Of a DNA stretch of 64,000 nt, positions 26,188 through 38,754 are shown one piece after another. This DNA comes from Saxidomus purpurata (taxonomy: Eukaryota > Mollusca > Bivalvia > Venerida > Veneridae): positions 10,449,083 to 10,513,082 of the forward strand of contig JAFMSR010000012.1 in the NCBI GenBank assembly GCA_022818135.1. Reading direction: 5' to 3'. Made by a program: the position numbers and the translations under genes. The stretch's first letter is position 1. Each line of letters opens with the position of its first letter. Below the pieces are notes generated by a model. It was not told the origin of the DNA, made no database searches, and saw only the letters and a list, made by a program, of their open reading frames with translations.

Positions 26188-27903
26188 AAAATAATACAGT
26201 TCCTTCTTTTGGTATGAATTTCCGGCTTAAGGACGCAGTTTTGGTTAAGACCCGTCATATTGATAATTTGACCATATCAGATAACATTTTGATCACTTTT
26301 TTTCGAGTTTCTATAACCAGCATACACAACGTGAAAAATATTGGTAAATACTTAAGAGTTGATTATTTGTGTGAAATGAAATAAAATTCTGATAACTTTC
26401 AAATAAAAATATTTTTTATTTATAAGAAAAAGATCCCACCCAATTATGGTCTCATTTCTGAATTTATCACTTTTAATAAAGCAATTTTGACCATAATATC
26501 ATTGATGTAAACAAATCCAATAAAATTCTTACTGCTTATTTTAAACAGGAAAATATGTCAAGTCTCCATATAGACTAATATATAAGGAATAGCCACTTAC
26601 TCCAAGGGGCCTCGTTTTTATGTATTCCATCAAGTTTGTACATTTCAATAAACACAAAACGATTCCCTATATAGTAGTCAACATTTCTTTTATGTGTGTT
26701 TTATTCAAATTGACAAAACAGTGTCTTACATAATCGCTCCGGACGGACAGCCGGACAACGCAAAATATACATTCATCTGCCTTCATAAGATAAAAAGGCG
26801 ATTTCATGAAGTATTTTCTATCGTGCGCAGACTCATTAACTAGATTCTGACAAAAAACTTGCAGAATTAAATAGAGCCAGAACAATCCGATATCACTTTT
26901 TGAAAAATAAGAATGTCAAAGATATATATCAATATTGAAAGCAAATATCCATTTATCAGTTAGGAAATATCAGGTAAAATTTAGGCAAAACAGACTGCAC
27001 GGAACATAGCTTCACGCTTAACGAGCAATAAAAGCCAACGACAATTTATCATATACAAAAAATTAAAACTCTTCTATTTTTGCAGGACTTAAAACAGGAA
27101 CGGCCGATACCGGACAGACTGACAAAACATACTAATAGTCTGAATTTAATTCATAACGACCAGAAAAAGAAATATTCAAGAAAATATGTTAAATGATGAA
27201 GCTAAATAGACAATTTAAACATTTCAATTATTTAGTATGTATTTGATCTGGAGGATTTAGAAGTCAACCTTTAAATAAACTGACTGTTATAATTATGGAC
27301 GGCATATGCCAGGTTATCACAATTCGCAACTTTGAGCACTTATACGAAATAAGAGATAAAATGTCCGAAAATGTACAATTTGGTGTTGAATTTCTATGCT
27401 GAAAGAAAATAACTGTATCTTTGTAACAGCCTTGAAATCCACGAAGAAATAAATTCAATAAATCTTCCAGTGTATCTGTCAAGGCAAATCTCTAAGAATA
27501 ACAGAAACTTTAAAATGATTGACATTAAACTGTTAATCAAACAGAACCAACATCTGGTAAAGTGTATGCTTAGAACCGGCTTTTATAAATGACATTGAAA
27601 TGCAATTCACAACCTTCATTAAAACATGATGAGACAGTTTGCCGCATTCAAGGAAATAAATGCACCATTTGATAATAATAACACACAGTGATATTGGCAC
27701 CGATCAGCTTATTGGATCAATTGAAAATTTATTTATAAACAGACACGCTAAAAGTTTTTGTGGCAATCTATTAAGTGAAAAAAATGGAAAGCGTTGGTTT
27801 GGTCGTGCTGGTGAGAGTGCGTTTTTTTTTCAAATATATCTTTAATTTTTACTTACATTAATTTTCATTGAGATATCAATTGTGGTGGACGTAATTGCTC
27901 ATC
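26188..27903. other. Unassigned AT-rich stretch
   Basis: Short open frames only. Phrases such as ctccggacggacagccggac near 26735 and acggccgataccggacagac near 27100 resemble the GACG-rich tails of the dispersed repeats, but no complete element is visible. Confidence 0.4.
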
Positions 27904-27929
27904 AGAGAGAGAGGGAGAGAGAGAGAGAC

Positions 27930-27972
<43 letters not shown>

Positions 27973-27987
27973 AGAGAGAGAGAGAGA
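27904..27987 (+). repeat. GA microsatellite
   Basis: An 84-bp purine tract built from GA dinucleotides, with GGG, GACAGAGACA and GCAGA interruptions. It forms a strand-asymmetric polypurine block. Confidence 0.97.
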
Positions 27988-29144
27988 TTAATACGTTTTC
28001 TTGGTAACTGAGCAAGCGTCGTTACCAATGTACCACAGATGTTTTAATATTGCAATAAAAAAATTTTCATTGGCGATCATAGGGTATCACTTATCTTTTG
28101 TGCAGCTGAAATAATCATCCCTCTTTGTTCTTTTTGTAGCATAACCCGATTTCAATGCTTTATAAAATAATAATTTGACTTTCACACTCTGGAAGAATGT
28201 CTCAAAATACTGAAACAATGTTTATTGCACGAATTCGATGTATGTTTCTTTGATCCTAATCAAATAAATATTAATATTGTATTAATTTTCATTGCATAAT
28301 ATCAAACAGACAATGACAAACAATCACTTAAAGATATTTCTGCAACATATAATTTACAGTTAGTTCGTTCCTAAGGCATGCATTGCCTGTTTGAAACAGT
28401 AACATTTCCGGCCCGGTAGTAAAAAGCCGTAAGTCACTGTAACAGCTAATAAAATTGCTATGTACAAATGTCAATAAATCGCTGCAATTAACTCAACAGT
28501 AGGGCAATTCCCACTTGCAATTAATAGAAATCTAACTATCAATATATTTATTTTATGAAGAACAATTGCTACACAGTTGTTAACATTATCAATTTATTAC
28601 ACACACACTTATTATATATATAATAAGTATAATTGATACCATACAACCGTATAATAATTCGACAGTTATGAAGGTAAGTTAATATGCACAAAATGACAAA
28701 TTTAAGTCAACTAGATGATATTTGAATTAGACTAAATAATGACAAGGCCTAATAATTTATTTTATTAAACTAGGAATTATTATTAAAAGGAAGCAATTAT
28801 ATACAATGTACCTATATTGAAAACCTAAATTACCTTATTGAAACATATTTTGCCTTTGCTCTATATGAACATTTATTCAGTCCTATTTATTTGGACATAT
28901 TTTTTCTTCAAACATATGTACATGTATTGAAATAATGTAATCGCAACTATAAACTGTAGAAATAAAACATTTCGTATTTATAGACAAATAGGTCACTTTC
29001 AGGATTTCGTGAAGGTAGTGACCTGACCAATATTCTCTGTTACATACCGTTATAACAGACTAATCAAGCATGCCAATGTATTTATGCAACGTTTGAGGAT
29101 ATCAAATCAATTACAATGGGATTATTTTGCAGTTTGAGAGTTTT
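27988..29144. other. AT-rich stretch with a 22-bp palindrome
   Basis: Nothing coding was recognised. The one clear structure is the palindrome at 28607-28628. Confidence 0.45.
28607..28628. repeat. Perfect 22-bp AT palindrome inside a larger inverted repeat
   Basis: The 22 bases are their own reverse complement: acttattatat followed by atataataagt. Outer arms tatcaatt (about 28587) and aattgata (28630-28637) could extend a cruciform. Confidence 0.8.
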
Positions 29145-29249
29145 CGACCAAGTGTCGTAGTGTTAAAACTAATTTTCGATCACTTATCGTAGTCTTGTCT
29201 TCGACGAATTGTCGTATTAGAACTTATGGTTCTATTCGGCAAAGTGTCG
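29145..29249 (+). repeat. Row of four small hairpins (TTCGAY-N5-RTCGTA)
   Basis: Four copies of an imperfect palindrome follow one another at 29145-29157 (cgac-caagt-gtcg), 29177-29189 (cgat-cactt-atcg), 29202-29214 (cgac-gaatt-gtcg) and 29237-29249 (cggc-aaagt-gtcg). Each has a 5-nt loop and is usually preceded by tt and followed by ta. Spacing is 25-35 bp. The second copy changes both stem sides together. A possible fifth copy near 29271 is degraded. Confidence 0.75.
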
Positions 29250-29289
29250 TAGCCGGTGAAATGTTTTTCAACGAACCGTCAACGTATCG

Positions 29290-30144
29290 AGGAAATCAAA
29301 TATGCCGCAAAAACAAGTTTTGTCCCAACAGATTGTTCAGTTAGTTATCACTTGTAGAAAACATGTGCGTGCATCAGGCTGTTTAAAATAACGATAATTC
29401 ATTCAAAACTGTTTTCAATTTATGCATTAATTTCTATCTCTCAGATCCAGCCTAGGTCTAACCGAGCACATAAATTTCAAGTTCAAAAGTAAAGCTGCTT
29501 TTCTTTTGCCTGTCAGCATAGTTCGATTAAATTATAAGGTTGTTTTAGAAGTTTACCTGTTACAATAACAGATAATGAATATATCTACAAAACAGCTTTG
29601 AGCGTTGCCTTCCGCATTAGCCTCAAGCTGCAGTTCTGTTGTGGAGAAATTATCTAAACTAATGGTTTTATTTTCACAAATTGAATCGCAATATATAGAT
29701 ATCAAACATTCATTTATGAATGGCTCGGCAAAACAAATTTAGCTGCTAGACAAAATATAACTTCAACAGATCGTAGAATCAGCATTTATTTTACTTTCAG
29801 TAACAGACAAATGTCTTTCTAAGTCATCAATGAACAATCCGATTGCTTAATATATCATTTCTGTTCATTAAATCCCATTAGTGTATTCTGCTAGGACAGG
29901 ACAAGCACGCATTGCCAATTCATCACACGAGATATCCGCTTATATCCGTTTATACGAGCTTAAAGTCTATGATCTTACACGTAACAAATATGTGCTGTAT
30001 GACTTCTGAAATAGGCATATTGAATTTATTGCCTCCAAAAGTACAATTACACTTTGAATCGGCTAGAATCCAGCTGTTATATGATCAATCTTGAAAACAG
30101 CAATACAAAGTTTTTATATAGCCAAATCAAATTTTCTTAAATAG
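29290..30144. other. Unassigned AT-rich stretch
   Basis: No gene or repeat recognised. The frame 29912-30094 begins with a non-ATG codon and shows no domain. Confidence 0.4.
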
Positions 30145-30316
30145 ACAAAAGACTACTTTCGCATTCATAACAATTCGTATCATTAACAAAAGATATTACG
30201 TCCGCATTCATTACAATTCGTTTTAGCAACAAAAGACATTACTTCCGCATTCATTGCTAGTCGTTTTAGCAACAAAAGATATTACTTTTGCATTTTTTGA
30301 AATTCGTTTTAGCTTC
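30145..30316 (+). repeat. Minisatellite, four units of about 43 bp
   Basis: acaaaaga begins units at about 30145, 30186, 30229 and 30272. Each is followed by ttac-tccgcattca-like sequence and attcgttttagca. The middle copies are the most alike, and the last has a T-rich replacement. Confidence 0.85.
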
Positions 30317-31563
30317 AGTTTTTGCGACATGCTTGTCTCCACATTTCAACCTTATAACGCTCTTTGAGTACTAATAGCCAAACATTGATGGAAGAAGTTT
30401 GTGAGGCAAACCGTAAGTTGTTAAAGAGATTCATTTCCGTCCAATAAAGTAATCGTTTGCACTTATTTTCAAATAGGATGGATACACTGTATCATGCAAT
30501 TACGTTACGATCTCTTTACCTTAAAACACATTTTGAATACAATACGTAGTACAACCATGTAGTCAGGACTTATTTAGTGAAAAAAACACCCGAAACGAGC
30601 TGCAACCAAAATGTCTGGTTATGATATAAATGTTTTACATGTATTATTGTTTTTGACTTGAACGTTTGAGTTCGAATATAAAGTAGGTAAAATAAACTAA
30701 TATAATTAGAGCATTCTTAGAATGTGCACGACATTTTTAACCATATTACACACCATTGTATCAATTCAAAACTGAAACCAATACAGTGTTTTAAATGACA
30801 AGTTGTATACAAAAAAATAAGGTAGATCAGGACAGTATACTAATTGAACTAGTTAAAATGCCAATTATTGATTACATCTGAATTAAAATAATCAGTTTCC
30901 TTTTAATTAAATTGTTCTTACAGATTAATAATGACTTACAATCTAGAAAATCTCGTTTTCATTATTAGTTTTCTTAAATTACATTTTAATTCAAATGGTA
31001 GGTGGATACCTTTTCTATATGAAATATCAAAAAAAATGCTGATCACTGATCTATAAATATGTTATCATACTTTAGCAAGGCTACAGTGAACTATTTACCC
31101 CCATGCGGTCCATTATCAGGCTTTGCTTTCAATAAAAATCATCTAGTCTTACCCACAATATCAGAACACCTACAGAACGAAATTGCACGAAGAAAGAAAT
31201 ATTCCTAACTTAAAAGAAAGAATATTATATTTGCACTCACATAACTGTGGTTGATGTAAATATTTTCAAACATCAAACGTTTCCCATGTGTTCATGTTCT
31301 ACGAAAATCAGAACAACGCAAGTAGGATATAAACACAGAACTAAGAATGTGGTTCTCCTCTTGTAAGAAAACTAAAAACATCGAATTAAAAACCATATTG
31401 ATCTATCTTAGAAACAGTTTTACATTTTAAATATGAGGGAAATGCTTTTAAATTATAGAACCGTAAAAGTACAAATGTATCGACTGATATTCCGAGAGAT
31501 AATGTACACTTTTTCTCTGTTGTATTCAGGTTGCGTCACAAGGTTTGGATCATCTAATATATT
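30317..31563. other. Unassigned AT-rich stretch
   Basis: No supportable gene, RNA or repeat was seen on either strand. Confidence 0.4.
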
Positions 31564-32570
31564 TTAGCTCACCCGGCACTCAGTGCCAGGGTGAATTTGA
31601 ATTATTAAGATCACAAACCGTCCGTCGTCCGTCTGCCACCATTTCCTTCATACGACATCTTCACTGAAACCACTTGGCTTATGTTGATGAAACTAGCCAG
31701 GAATGTTCCTTGTAAAACAAAACTGAACACAACTTGTTCAAGAATTCGATTTCATGCAGAACTCTGGTTGCTATAGCAACAAAATTGAAAACTTAAAAAC
31801 TTTCTTCTCCAAGACCCAGAGCTTAGATATTTGGTTTATGACTCTGTCTAGGGTTGTTTATCAAGATTTTTAATTTTGCCCCTAGGGTTAGTATTGGTCC
31901 CATCTGGGCGGGGGGTGGGGGGTGGGGGGTGGGGGGTCATGCTTTAATGAAAGTATATAGTAAAATTAAAAATCAATATTTGCAGAATCTGTATGGCCTA
32001 GAGCTTAGATATTTGATGTCTAGCATGTTGTGGTGGTGCTCTAATCAAGTCATTTGTTTTATGCAGAGTTGTTCAAGGAATATTTTAAATATATTCATGC
32101 TTAATACCATGATGCTTGGAGCTTATTACGTATGTGGCATAAACTAGTGGTCCTCTACCGAAGTTATTCTATTTATACACTTTGGTCACACTTGGTCCAA
32201 TCCTAGGTTCACTTTTGTTTATAAAGACAAGAAAATACGTAAAATATGATTGTCAAAAACCATGAGTTCAGGAGAACAGACAGTTGTTGTGTTTCCTCTA
32301 CTAAGATTGTCAAAATTGCATCCCGTAGATGAATTGTTTGGCTTCCCTTGGGGTACATAGACTTATACAGGAATTCTTCTGCATAATTGCAAGGTCTGGA
32401 TCTTAGATATTTGGTCTGTAGCTTTGTCTAGTAGTCCTCTCCAAAAACTGATCTAAATTGGATCACGAGTCAAAAGTGGTCGCGCTTTTTGACCTACCTT
32501 TTTGGTTCGGAAGCTACAGTGATTATTGTTGCACCATGTAAAAATCTTTAAAAGACATTGAGACGTCAGG
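31564..32570 (-). repeat. Reverse-oriented copy of the AGCTCACC-hairpin repeat
   Basis: On the minus strand this ends with a hairpin (tcacccggcact / agtgccagggtga at 31569-31594) and AGCTAA. A GACGGACGACGGAC-like tail, aaaccacttgg and gttgctatagcaac correspond to the core of 1-266. Farther in, gagcttagatatttg recurs near 31809, 32000 and 32400, marking at least three core units. A very G-rich tract (31906-31936) interrupts the core. No head was identified at the far end, so the boundary near 32570 is approximate. Confidence 0.7.
31906..31936 (+). other. G-quadruplex-forming tract
   Basis: Four runs of six G (31910-31915, 31917-31922, 31924-31929, 31931-31936) are separated by single T residues, with a further GGG at 31906-31908. 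This fits the intramolecular quadruplex pattern with the shortest possible loops. It lies on the plus strand inside a minus-oriented repeat. Confidence 0.9.
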
Positions 32571-35500
32571 AAAACCTGATTTAATCTACGATAAGCATTT
32601 GGTATATAGCCTCAAGACAACAGCCCCGACCCCAAGTACACTCTCTACTTCCCATTGTCCAAAAAACACAGCACATGACAAACTATTTTTAGACCTTTTA
32701 CTTAATTAATGCAAGTCCAAATGCAATCTATACCTACCCCTGAACATAACTAGTCTTAGACTAGCGATTATGTTTGATGATAATACTTCACTACTAAATT
32801 GTTGGGACTCATTTCGACTATATGTACGCGAACCTTCCTAAACTAAAATTGTGACTAAGTATGCGCTTAACCTCGGGCTACAACTATCAGGAAACAAGCT
32901 ATTCTGCTTAAACCATTTATTGAGAAAGAATATTAGGAGGAAATCTAATTGTCTCAATTTCAAACACTGATTAAATCTGCCTTTATCCAATTGTCAAATA
33001 ATTAAGTTGTGTTTCGGACAAAACATTTATGACACAGAGCCTAACACTTTCTAACTTAGTGCAAAATATGGGCAAATTATTAATGTACACAACTGTAAAT
33101 GACCAGCTGAGAATGTCCACTTTGTTTCACGATTTTATACTACACATTATTACACACAACACGCATTACAACATACAGAATCTAAAACACCTACTTTGCG
33201 TCAGTAAACAACAAAACACAGCAAAATCTATAACTGTCTGCTAAGACGTTTGCAAGTTCTTCGATGTCTATATAAGTCAGGAACGAACATGCCTACAATG
33301 GACATTATTTTAGCACAAAGAGTACTGGCTTTCTATGCGCCAGCAAACAGTATCAATGATCTCTTCATTTCTTAATAAATTACTTTTTTGAAACAAAAAA
33401 GTGCCTGGGTAGAACACATGTAAATCCTGTCATAGAAAGGATAATCACATGCTGCATGAAAGAAGACAAAAAGAGCAACATATACTGCCACACTGTAGGC
33501 AAACGCCACAGTTTTACAGAATATCATTCCACAAAGATGTACAAAATTGGAACTACGTAATATCTCATGAGGATAGATAAAATTGGCTATTTTCTACATA
33601 TAAAAGCATTATAAAATTATATTGTCGCATATATGAAGCATTGTCAAATCACTGATCCAGTTTTCACATGGTCTTTCTATTGAAGTAACTGTCTCTAGAC
33701 ACTCGGTTTCAGTGCCTTATGATTAACACGGCTTTGAAGTATTAATAATCCATAATATCAATCGATTTGCCTAATTAACCCTTCTCTGAATCCAGAAAAT
33801 ACGTATCATACAGTATTTTTCTCTGCAATATCTGATTAATGAAGATGTTGCCTCTATTTAATCCATCTGAGTCCGGTCAGACAAGGCTTCTATTGAATAA
33901 AGCTTCATTCACTTAAACTGTGTGGCTCTTTAGCGGTTAAGGCAAAGGGAAAATCTGATAGTATAGCGTAAAGAAATATGTCATACTTACAATAAATTGC
34001 AAGATTCTACTTCGCTATTATAATCACAGAAACTGATCAGAATTAACTGAAATCTTACTGATGTAGATTAATCTTAATCACTTTATTGGTCATAAATTAA
34101 TTCAGGTACCAATCACTTTCAACCAAAACGAAGTACAATAGATAAATGCGTAACCAACGGTACAACCAAACATGTATCATGAATTACAAAGTATAGACAC
34201 AGATGACAACTTGAAATAAAATTGTCAACGTTCTTGTAAACGGTAGGAGGACATTGAACCTAAATCGGACAAACGCTAAACGTAAACAAAAATTTAATAT
34301 CGCTGATATTAGATAGATTGCAATCTGACTTCAAACAGATATATTATCAAATTACTATGGTTGACATTTCGGTCTACGTTTGACATTTTGTGCTTATTAT
34401 GTAATAATGGTAGAATTCTATCTCTGGACGTCAAGAAACACGATTTCAACCATAAAAAGTGCCAAACCGTTCAGGCAGGCGCAATAATGAAATTGATAAA
34501 CCTTCTAAAGACAAATCATATTTGTCAAGACAAATCGCCTTACAAGACTACACACATTTTAGAATGAGTGGCGTTAAGTCTTTTCTCAATACAGAATCAA
34601 GTAATTAGCTCTGATCTTGTTAAATTGTGTTTACAGCTGACTTTAATAAATGACAGATACCAGCATTCCAATGACCGCATTATAAACGTGATAAGTCACT
34701 TAACCTTAAGTAGGGTTATCTAAATGCATCAGTCGATATATATATTAGAGCTTTGAAGTCGGCTTCGGTAATCTTTTTGACAGATCAACAATTTCGTCAA
34801 TTGGAAAGATGTTCATATTCAGTCGCCCTTTCATAAGCTTTGAAAAACCAATACTTTATAGTTCTGATGACGGTATGCCTTTACTTGCTTCTCTATAAAG
34901 ATACTTAAATGAACAACATAAGTTGCATCGTTTTCCACTGATATAAAAAGTTTGACTGAATCTCTGTAGTTTTTCCTATGGGAATTGCGTACACAAATTT
35001 TGCTCTTCATGTTGTATTTTATTCTATACTCTTTCTTACTATCAGAAATATTTACATAAGCTTAAGTGATGGTTTGTATATCTGTTTGTTTTCATGCCTT
35101 TGTATTGAAGCACACACATTTTGACGAACTCTCAAATGCCGATATATTTGATAAATAATAACTCGAAAATATGTCTGACTTTATGCTTTTGCTCTAGTTA
35201 GACCTTAAAACATACTTTTATCGTTACAGCAAACAAACAAGAATCCATGTTAGTTTCTGTTCATTTATCCCAATTAATTCACAACATGTAATAATGTAGA
35301 TAATAATTATGTTCTTGTACCGTACATACCAAGCCGATCATTTTTTGAATCTGGTAGTACTCGTTTAGAAGGTGGTCAAAATATGCATTTTTTGACTCCT
35401 TATTTTTTCTTCCTATTTTTTAAGTGTGACCTTGAAATAAACTTAATTAATCCAAAATGAAAATCTAAAGACATTTCAGCTGAACTAATATTCGGGCATG

Positions 35501-37120
35501 TTTGATCTAAAGTATCAATCTTATAATCGTTTAGATTTACACTCAATGTTATATTTCGAATATACACTGTATAACACTTTTGAACATCTACTCACAGTAC
35601 TATCTATTGCATACGTTGAGAATAACATTGTAATTATTAGAGTAAAGACCTTGAATACAGCGACGGAATATTGTATACTTAAACCTTACAAATAGTATGC
35701 CCATGCCAAAATAATATGAAAATATACATATAATTGAAGTCGCGCAAGAAGTATACATGTATTAAACCGTCTGGGCGTATTTTAACTGATGTTATTTCAT
35801 ATTCATAATGCTAGATATCACATGACGTCTAATAGTACAACCATTCGATGAAAAGGTTTCAATCTGTTACATTTTACAGAAGATAATTCAACTCCAAATG
35901 CTTTAAATTAGGGTACAAACGGGAACTGTAACTCACTAGGATTCGGATAGCACACTTTTCGCGTGTACTGTTATAGCAGTAAATGGTTATATTGCTTCAA
36001 AGGAAACACATATCAACGCTGCAAAGCAAGATAATTAAGGCGTGAACAAATCGCTGCTTATGTATCAGATCTACTTCGACTAAATTTTGAAAAACGAATA
36101 AAACATTATCACTTCACCATGCTCTTAAATTACCCGAATTCATCACGCTATCTTTCGGCATCTTTGTTTTTTTAAAGACAAAAATCATTAAACTGATATC
36201 ATTATATTCTAAGCCGGAAGGATCCCCGTCAATACAGGAAAGAACTTGTGTCATAAATGTATTTTGTATTACGTTTAAAACATATTACATCGGAGGAAAA
36301 CGTCAGATCCTACACTGAGAACGATTAATCTACCATAATGACGATATTACTTTCATCCTTCTACATTTACTCGAGCAATGAACCCCCGTGGAAAAATACA
36401 TTTAGAAACAAACATAACGAACACTTAAAGTTGTCCCCAGCTGAGAATTAAAGACGAGCAAGAAGTGCTTCGTTAGACAACAGCACCAATAAATTACCGT
36501 ATATATCCAGTTTCGTTGCAATATGTGTTTCTAATTATGGTTTGTTAAAGATATTTATGAAACAGGTTGCCTGTAAACAACATAATGTTACCACTGTGTG
36601 CAATTACTTAGCAAAAACATTCTTTACAAATTACCAAGTTCCAACTAAAGAGAGCTTTTTTTTACCTCTTACATTTACAATTTATTCGTTTTACCAATTT
36701 ATTTTACACTTTACTATTCTTTACTTTGTGTAACTGAAGTAAAACGTTCGGAAAATAAATATCTGGGTTTTTATCTGGATATTGACTGCACAAAATGCTG
36801 CTTTTATTCCGTTCCGAGGAACTTGTGCAAAATATCAATAGGTCAAAAAGTTTCATTTGGCCTTTAATGTAAAAATATTAATAAGTAACAAAAGAAAGTA
36901 ATCAAACTCTAGCAAGAAATATGTTACGAACTTCGAGATGTTATTGACCTCTCTTTTACTCCCTTTGTGGCGAAACTACTTACAACATATTCTCTCATTA
37001 CAAAAAAAGAATTGTAGCTATCAATCGTTGTAAAAAAGCCAAATTAAAATTATTTAAAAGAAGCAAAAACGGCCCTTTATCGGTCACCTGACTACCATTG
37101 GCTATAAAACAAGGCCATCA
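32571..37120. other. Long AT-rich stretch without a supportable gene
   Basis: Several 60-70 codon frames occur, most with non-ATG starts and none with a recognisable motif. No member of the repeat families was found. Confidence 0.45.
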
Positions 37121-38754
37121 AGAGCAGAAAGGGTCAATTATGACATGGGGGTCATGATCTGAACATTCTTGGTAGAGGTCAACTAGGCAATTAAACATGC
37201 CAAATATCTTAGTTCTAGGCCTTGTGGTTTCCGAGATAAAACTAAAGTTATCACTAAATGTGATTAATACCCCCAAAAGACTGCTTTATAAACTGAGGAA
37301 GTTCGTAGTAACAGAATACCTTGCAAACAAACTAAAAAGAGATATTGTTCTTAGCAATTACTCTGTAATTTGTCAACATAGAGTTATGGTTCTTGTACAC
37401 TGCACTTCCTCTCAATGTGCTTGACCATTGTATGAAGTTGTATTGAATTCCAACCAATAGTTTTCGAATCATGCTCCAGACAAGTAAAAGTAACAAAGAG
37501 CAATAAGAAATGAGTCAAGATATAGTTATTGTTCTTTTGCACTGCACTTCCTCTCATTGTGCTTGACCATCGTATGAAGTTGTATTGAATTCCAACTTGT
37601 AGTTTTCGAAAAATGCTCCAGACAAGGAAAAGTAACAAAGGGCAATAACCCTATAATTAGTAAAGATGAAGTTATGGATCCTGTGCAATGCACTTCCTCT
37701 CATTGTGCTTGACCATTATATGAAGTTGTATTGAATTCCAACTAGTAGTTTTCGTATTATTCTCTGGACAAGGAAAAGTAACAAAGAGTAATAACTCTGT
37801 AATGAGCCAAGATAGAGTTATGGTTCCTGTGCACTGCACTTCCTCTCAATGTACTTGACCATGTATGAGGTTGTATTGGATTCCAACCAGTAGTTTTCAA
37901 GTTATGCTTCGGCGAGGAAAAGTAACAAAGGGCAATAACTCAGTAAATGCTCAAGATAGAGTTATAGTTCTTGTACACTGTACTTCCTCTGAGTGTGCTT
38001 GATCATTGTATGAAATTGTATTGAATTCCAACCAGTAGTTTTCAAGTTATGCTCCGGACAAGGAAAAGTAACAAAGGGCCACAACTCTGTAATTAGGCAA
38101 AATGGAGTTATGGTTCTTGTGCACTGCACTTCCTCTCAATGTGATTGACCATTGTGTGAAGTTGTACTGAATTCCAACCAGTAGTTTTTAAGTTAGGCTC
38201 CGAACAAGGAACAGTGACAAAGGGCAATAACTCTGTAATTAGTCAAGATGGAGTTATAGTTCTTGTGCACTGCACTTCCTCTCAATGTGCTTGACCATTG
38301 TATGAAGTTGTATTGAATTCCAACTAATTAGTAGTTTTCAAGTTATGCTCCTTTAAAGTTTTTCCCATAAATTAATCATTGTAAAACAGGTAGTCCCCGG
38401 GCAGGGTCAATTTAGCACCAGGGATCATAATTTGAACGGTCTTGGTAGAGGTCAACTAGGTTATGCCACAAGCTTTAATTTAAAGTTCTCTGCCTTCCTG
38501 TTCTTAGAAAGATTTTTAAAGTTTGCCCTTTCAGTTTCCATGGCAACCAGATTTCAGCATGGAATTGAATTTTTTAAACACCCATGAGTGGGCTCTATGC
38601 AACAGACATTCCCGCCAATCATTGGCCCAGTTTCAGAGGAGGTGTCATTACAAGGACACTGTAATGACGGACGTACATTGTACGACGTACATCGGACGGC
38701 GGACGGTGAGCGATCCTTATAGCTCACTCTGGCACTTTTTGCCAGGTCAGCTAA
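37121..38754 (+). repeat. AGCTCACC-hairpin repeat split by a tandem-core element
   Basis: The first part (37121-37240: ggggtcatgatctgaacatt, gaggtcaactaggcaat, ccttgtggtttccgagata) breaks off where a second element begins. The core resumes at about 38349 with ctttaaagtttttcccata, the phrase that should follow. Another core unit comes next, then a gacggacg tail and a 3' hairpin (agctcactctggc 38721-38733; gccaggtcagct 38741-38752) followed by AA. The frame 38523-38897 overlaps this repeat and is not a gene. Confidence 0.75.
37241..38348 (+). mobile_element. HINE-like element with seven ~145-bp tandem units
   Basis: The head actaaagtt is followed by a 5-bp hairpin, atcac (37250-37254) and gtgat (37260-37264), then taatacccccaaaagactgc. 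About seven tandem units follow, marked by cactgcacttcctctcaatg at roughly 37398, 37540, 37684, 37832, 37976, 38122 and 38268. Each also carries aagtaacaaagggcaataac and tgtattgaattccaaccagt. No 3' stem-loop is present, so the element is 3'-truncated. It lies inside another repeat, and its head is nearly identical to that at 55961. Confidence 0.8.

Noticed and set aside
37384..38345. Regularly spaced repeats suggestive of a CRISPR array
   Set aside because: The whole ~145-bp unit is repeated with no unique spacers, the organism is an animal, and no cas gene is present. It is a satellite core.
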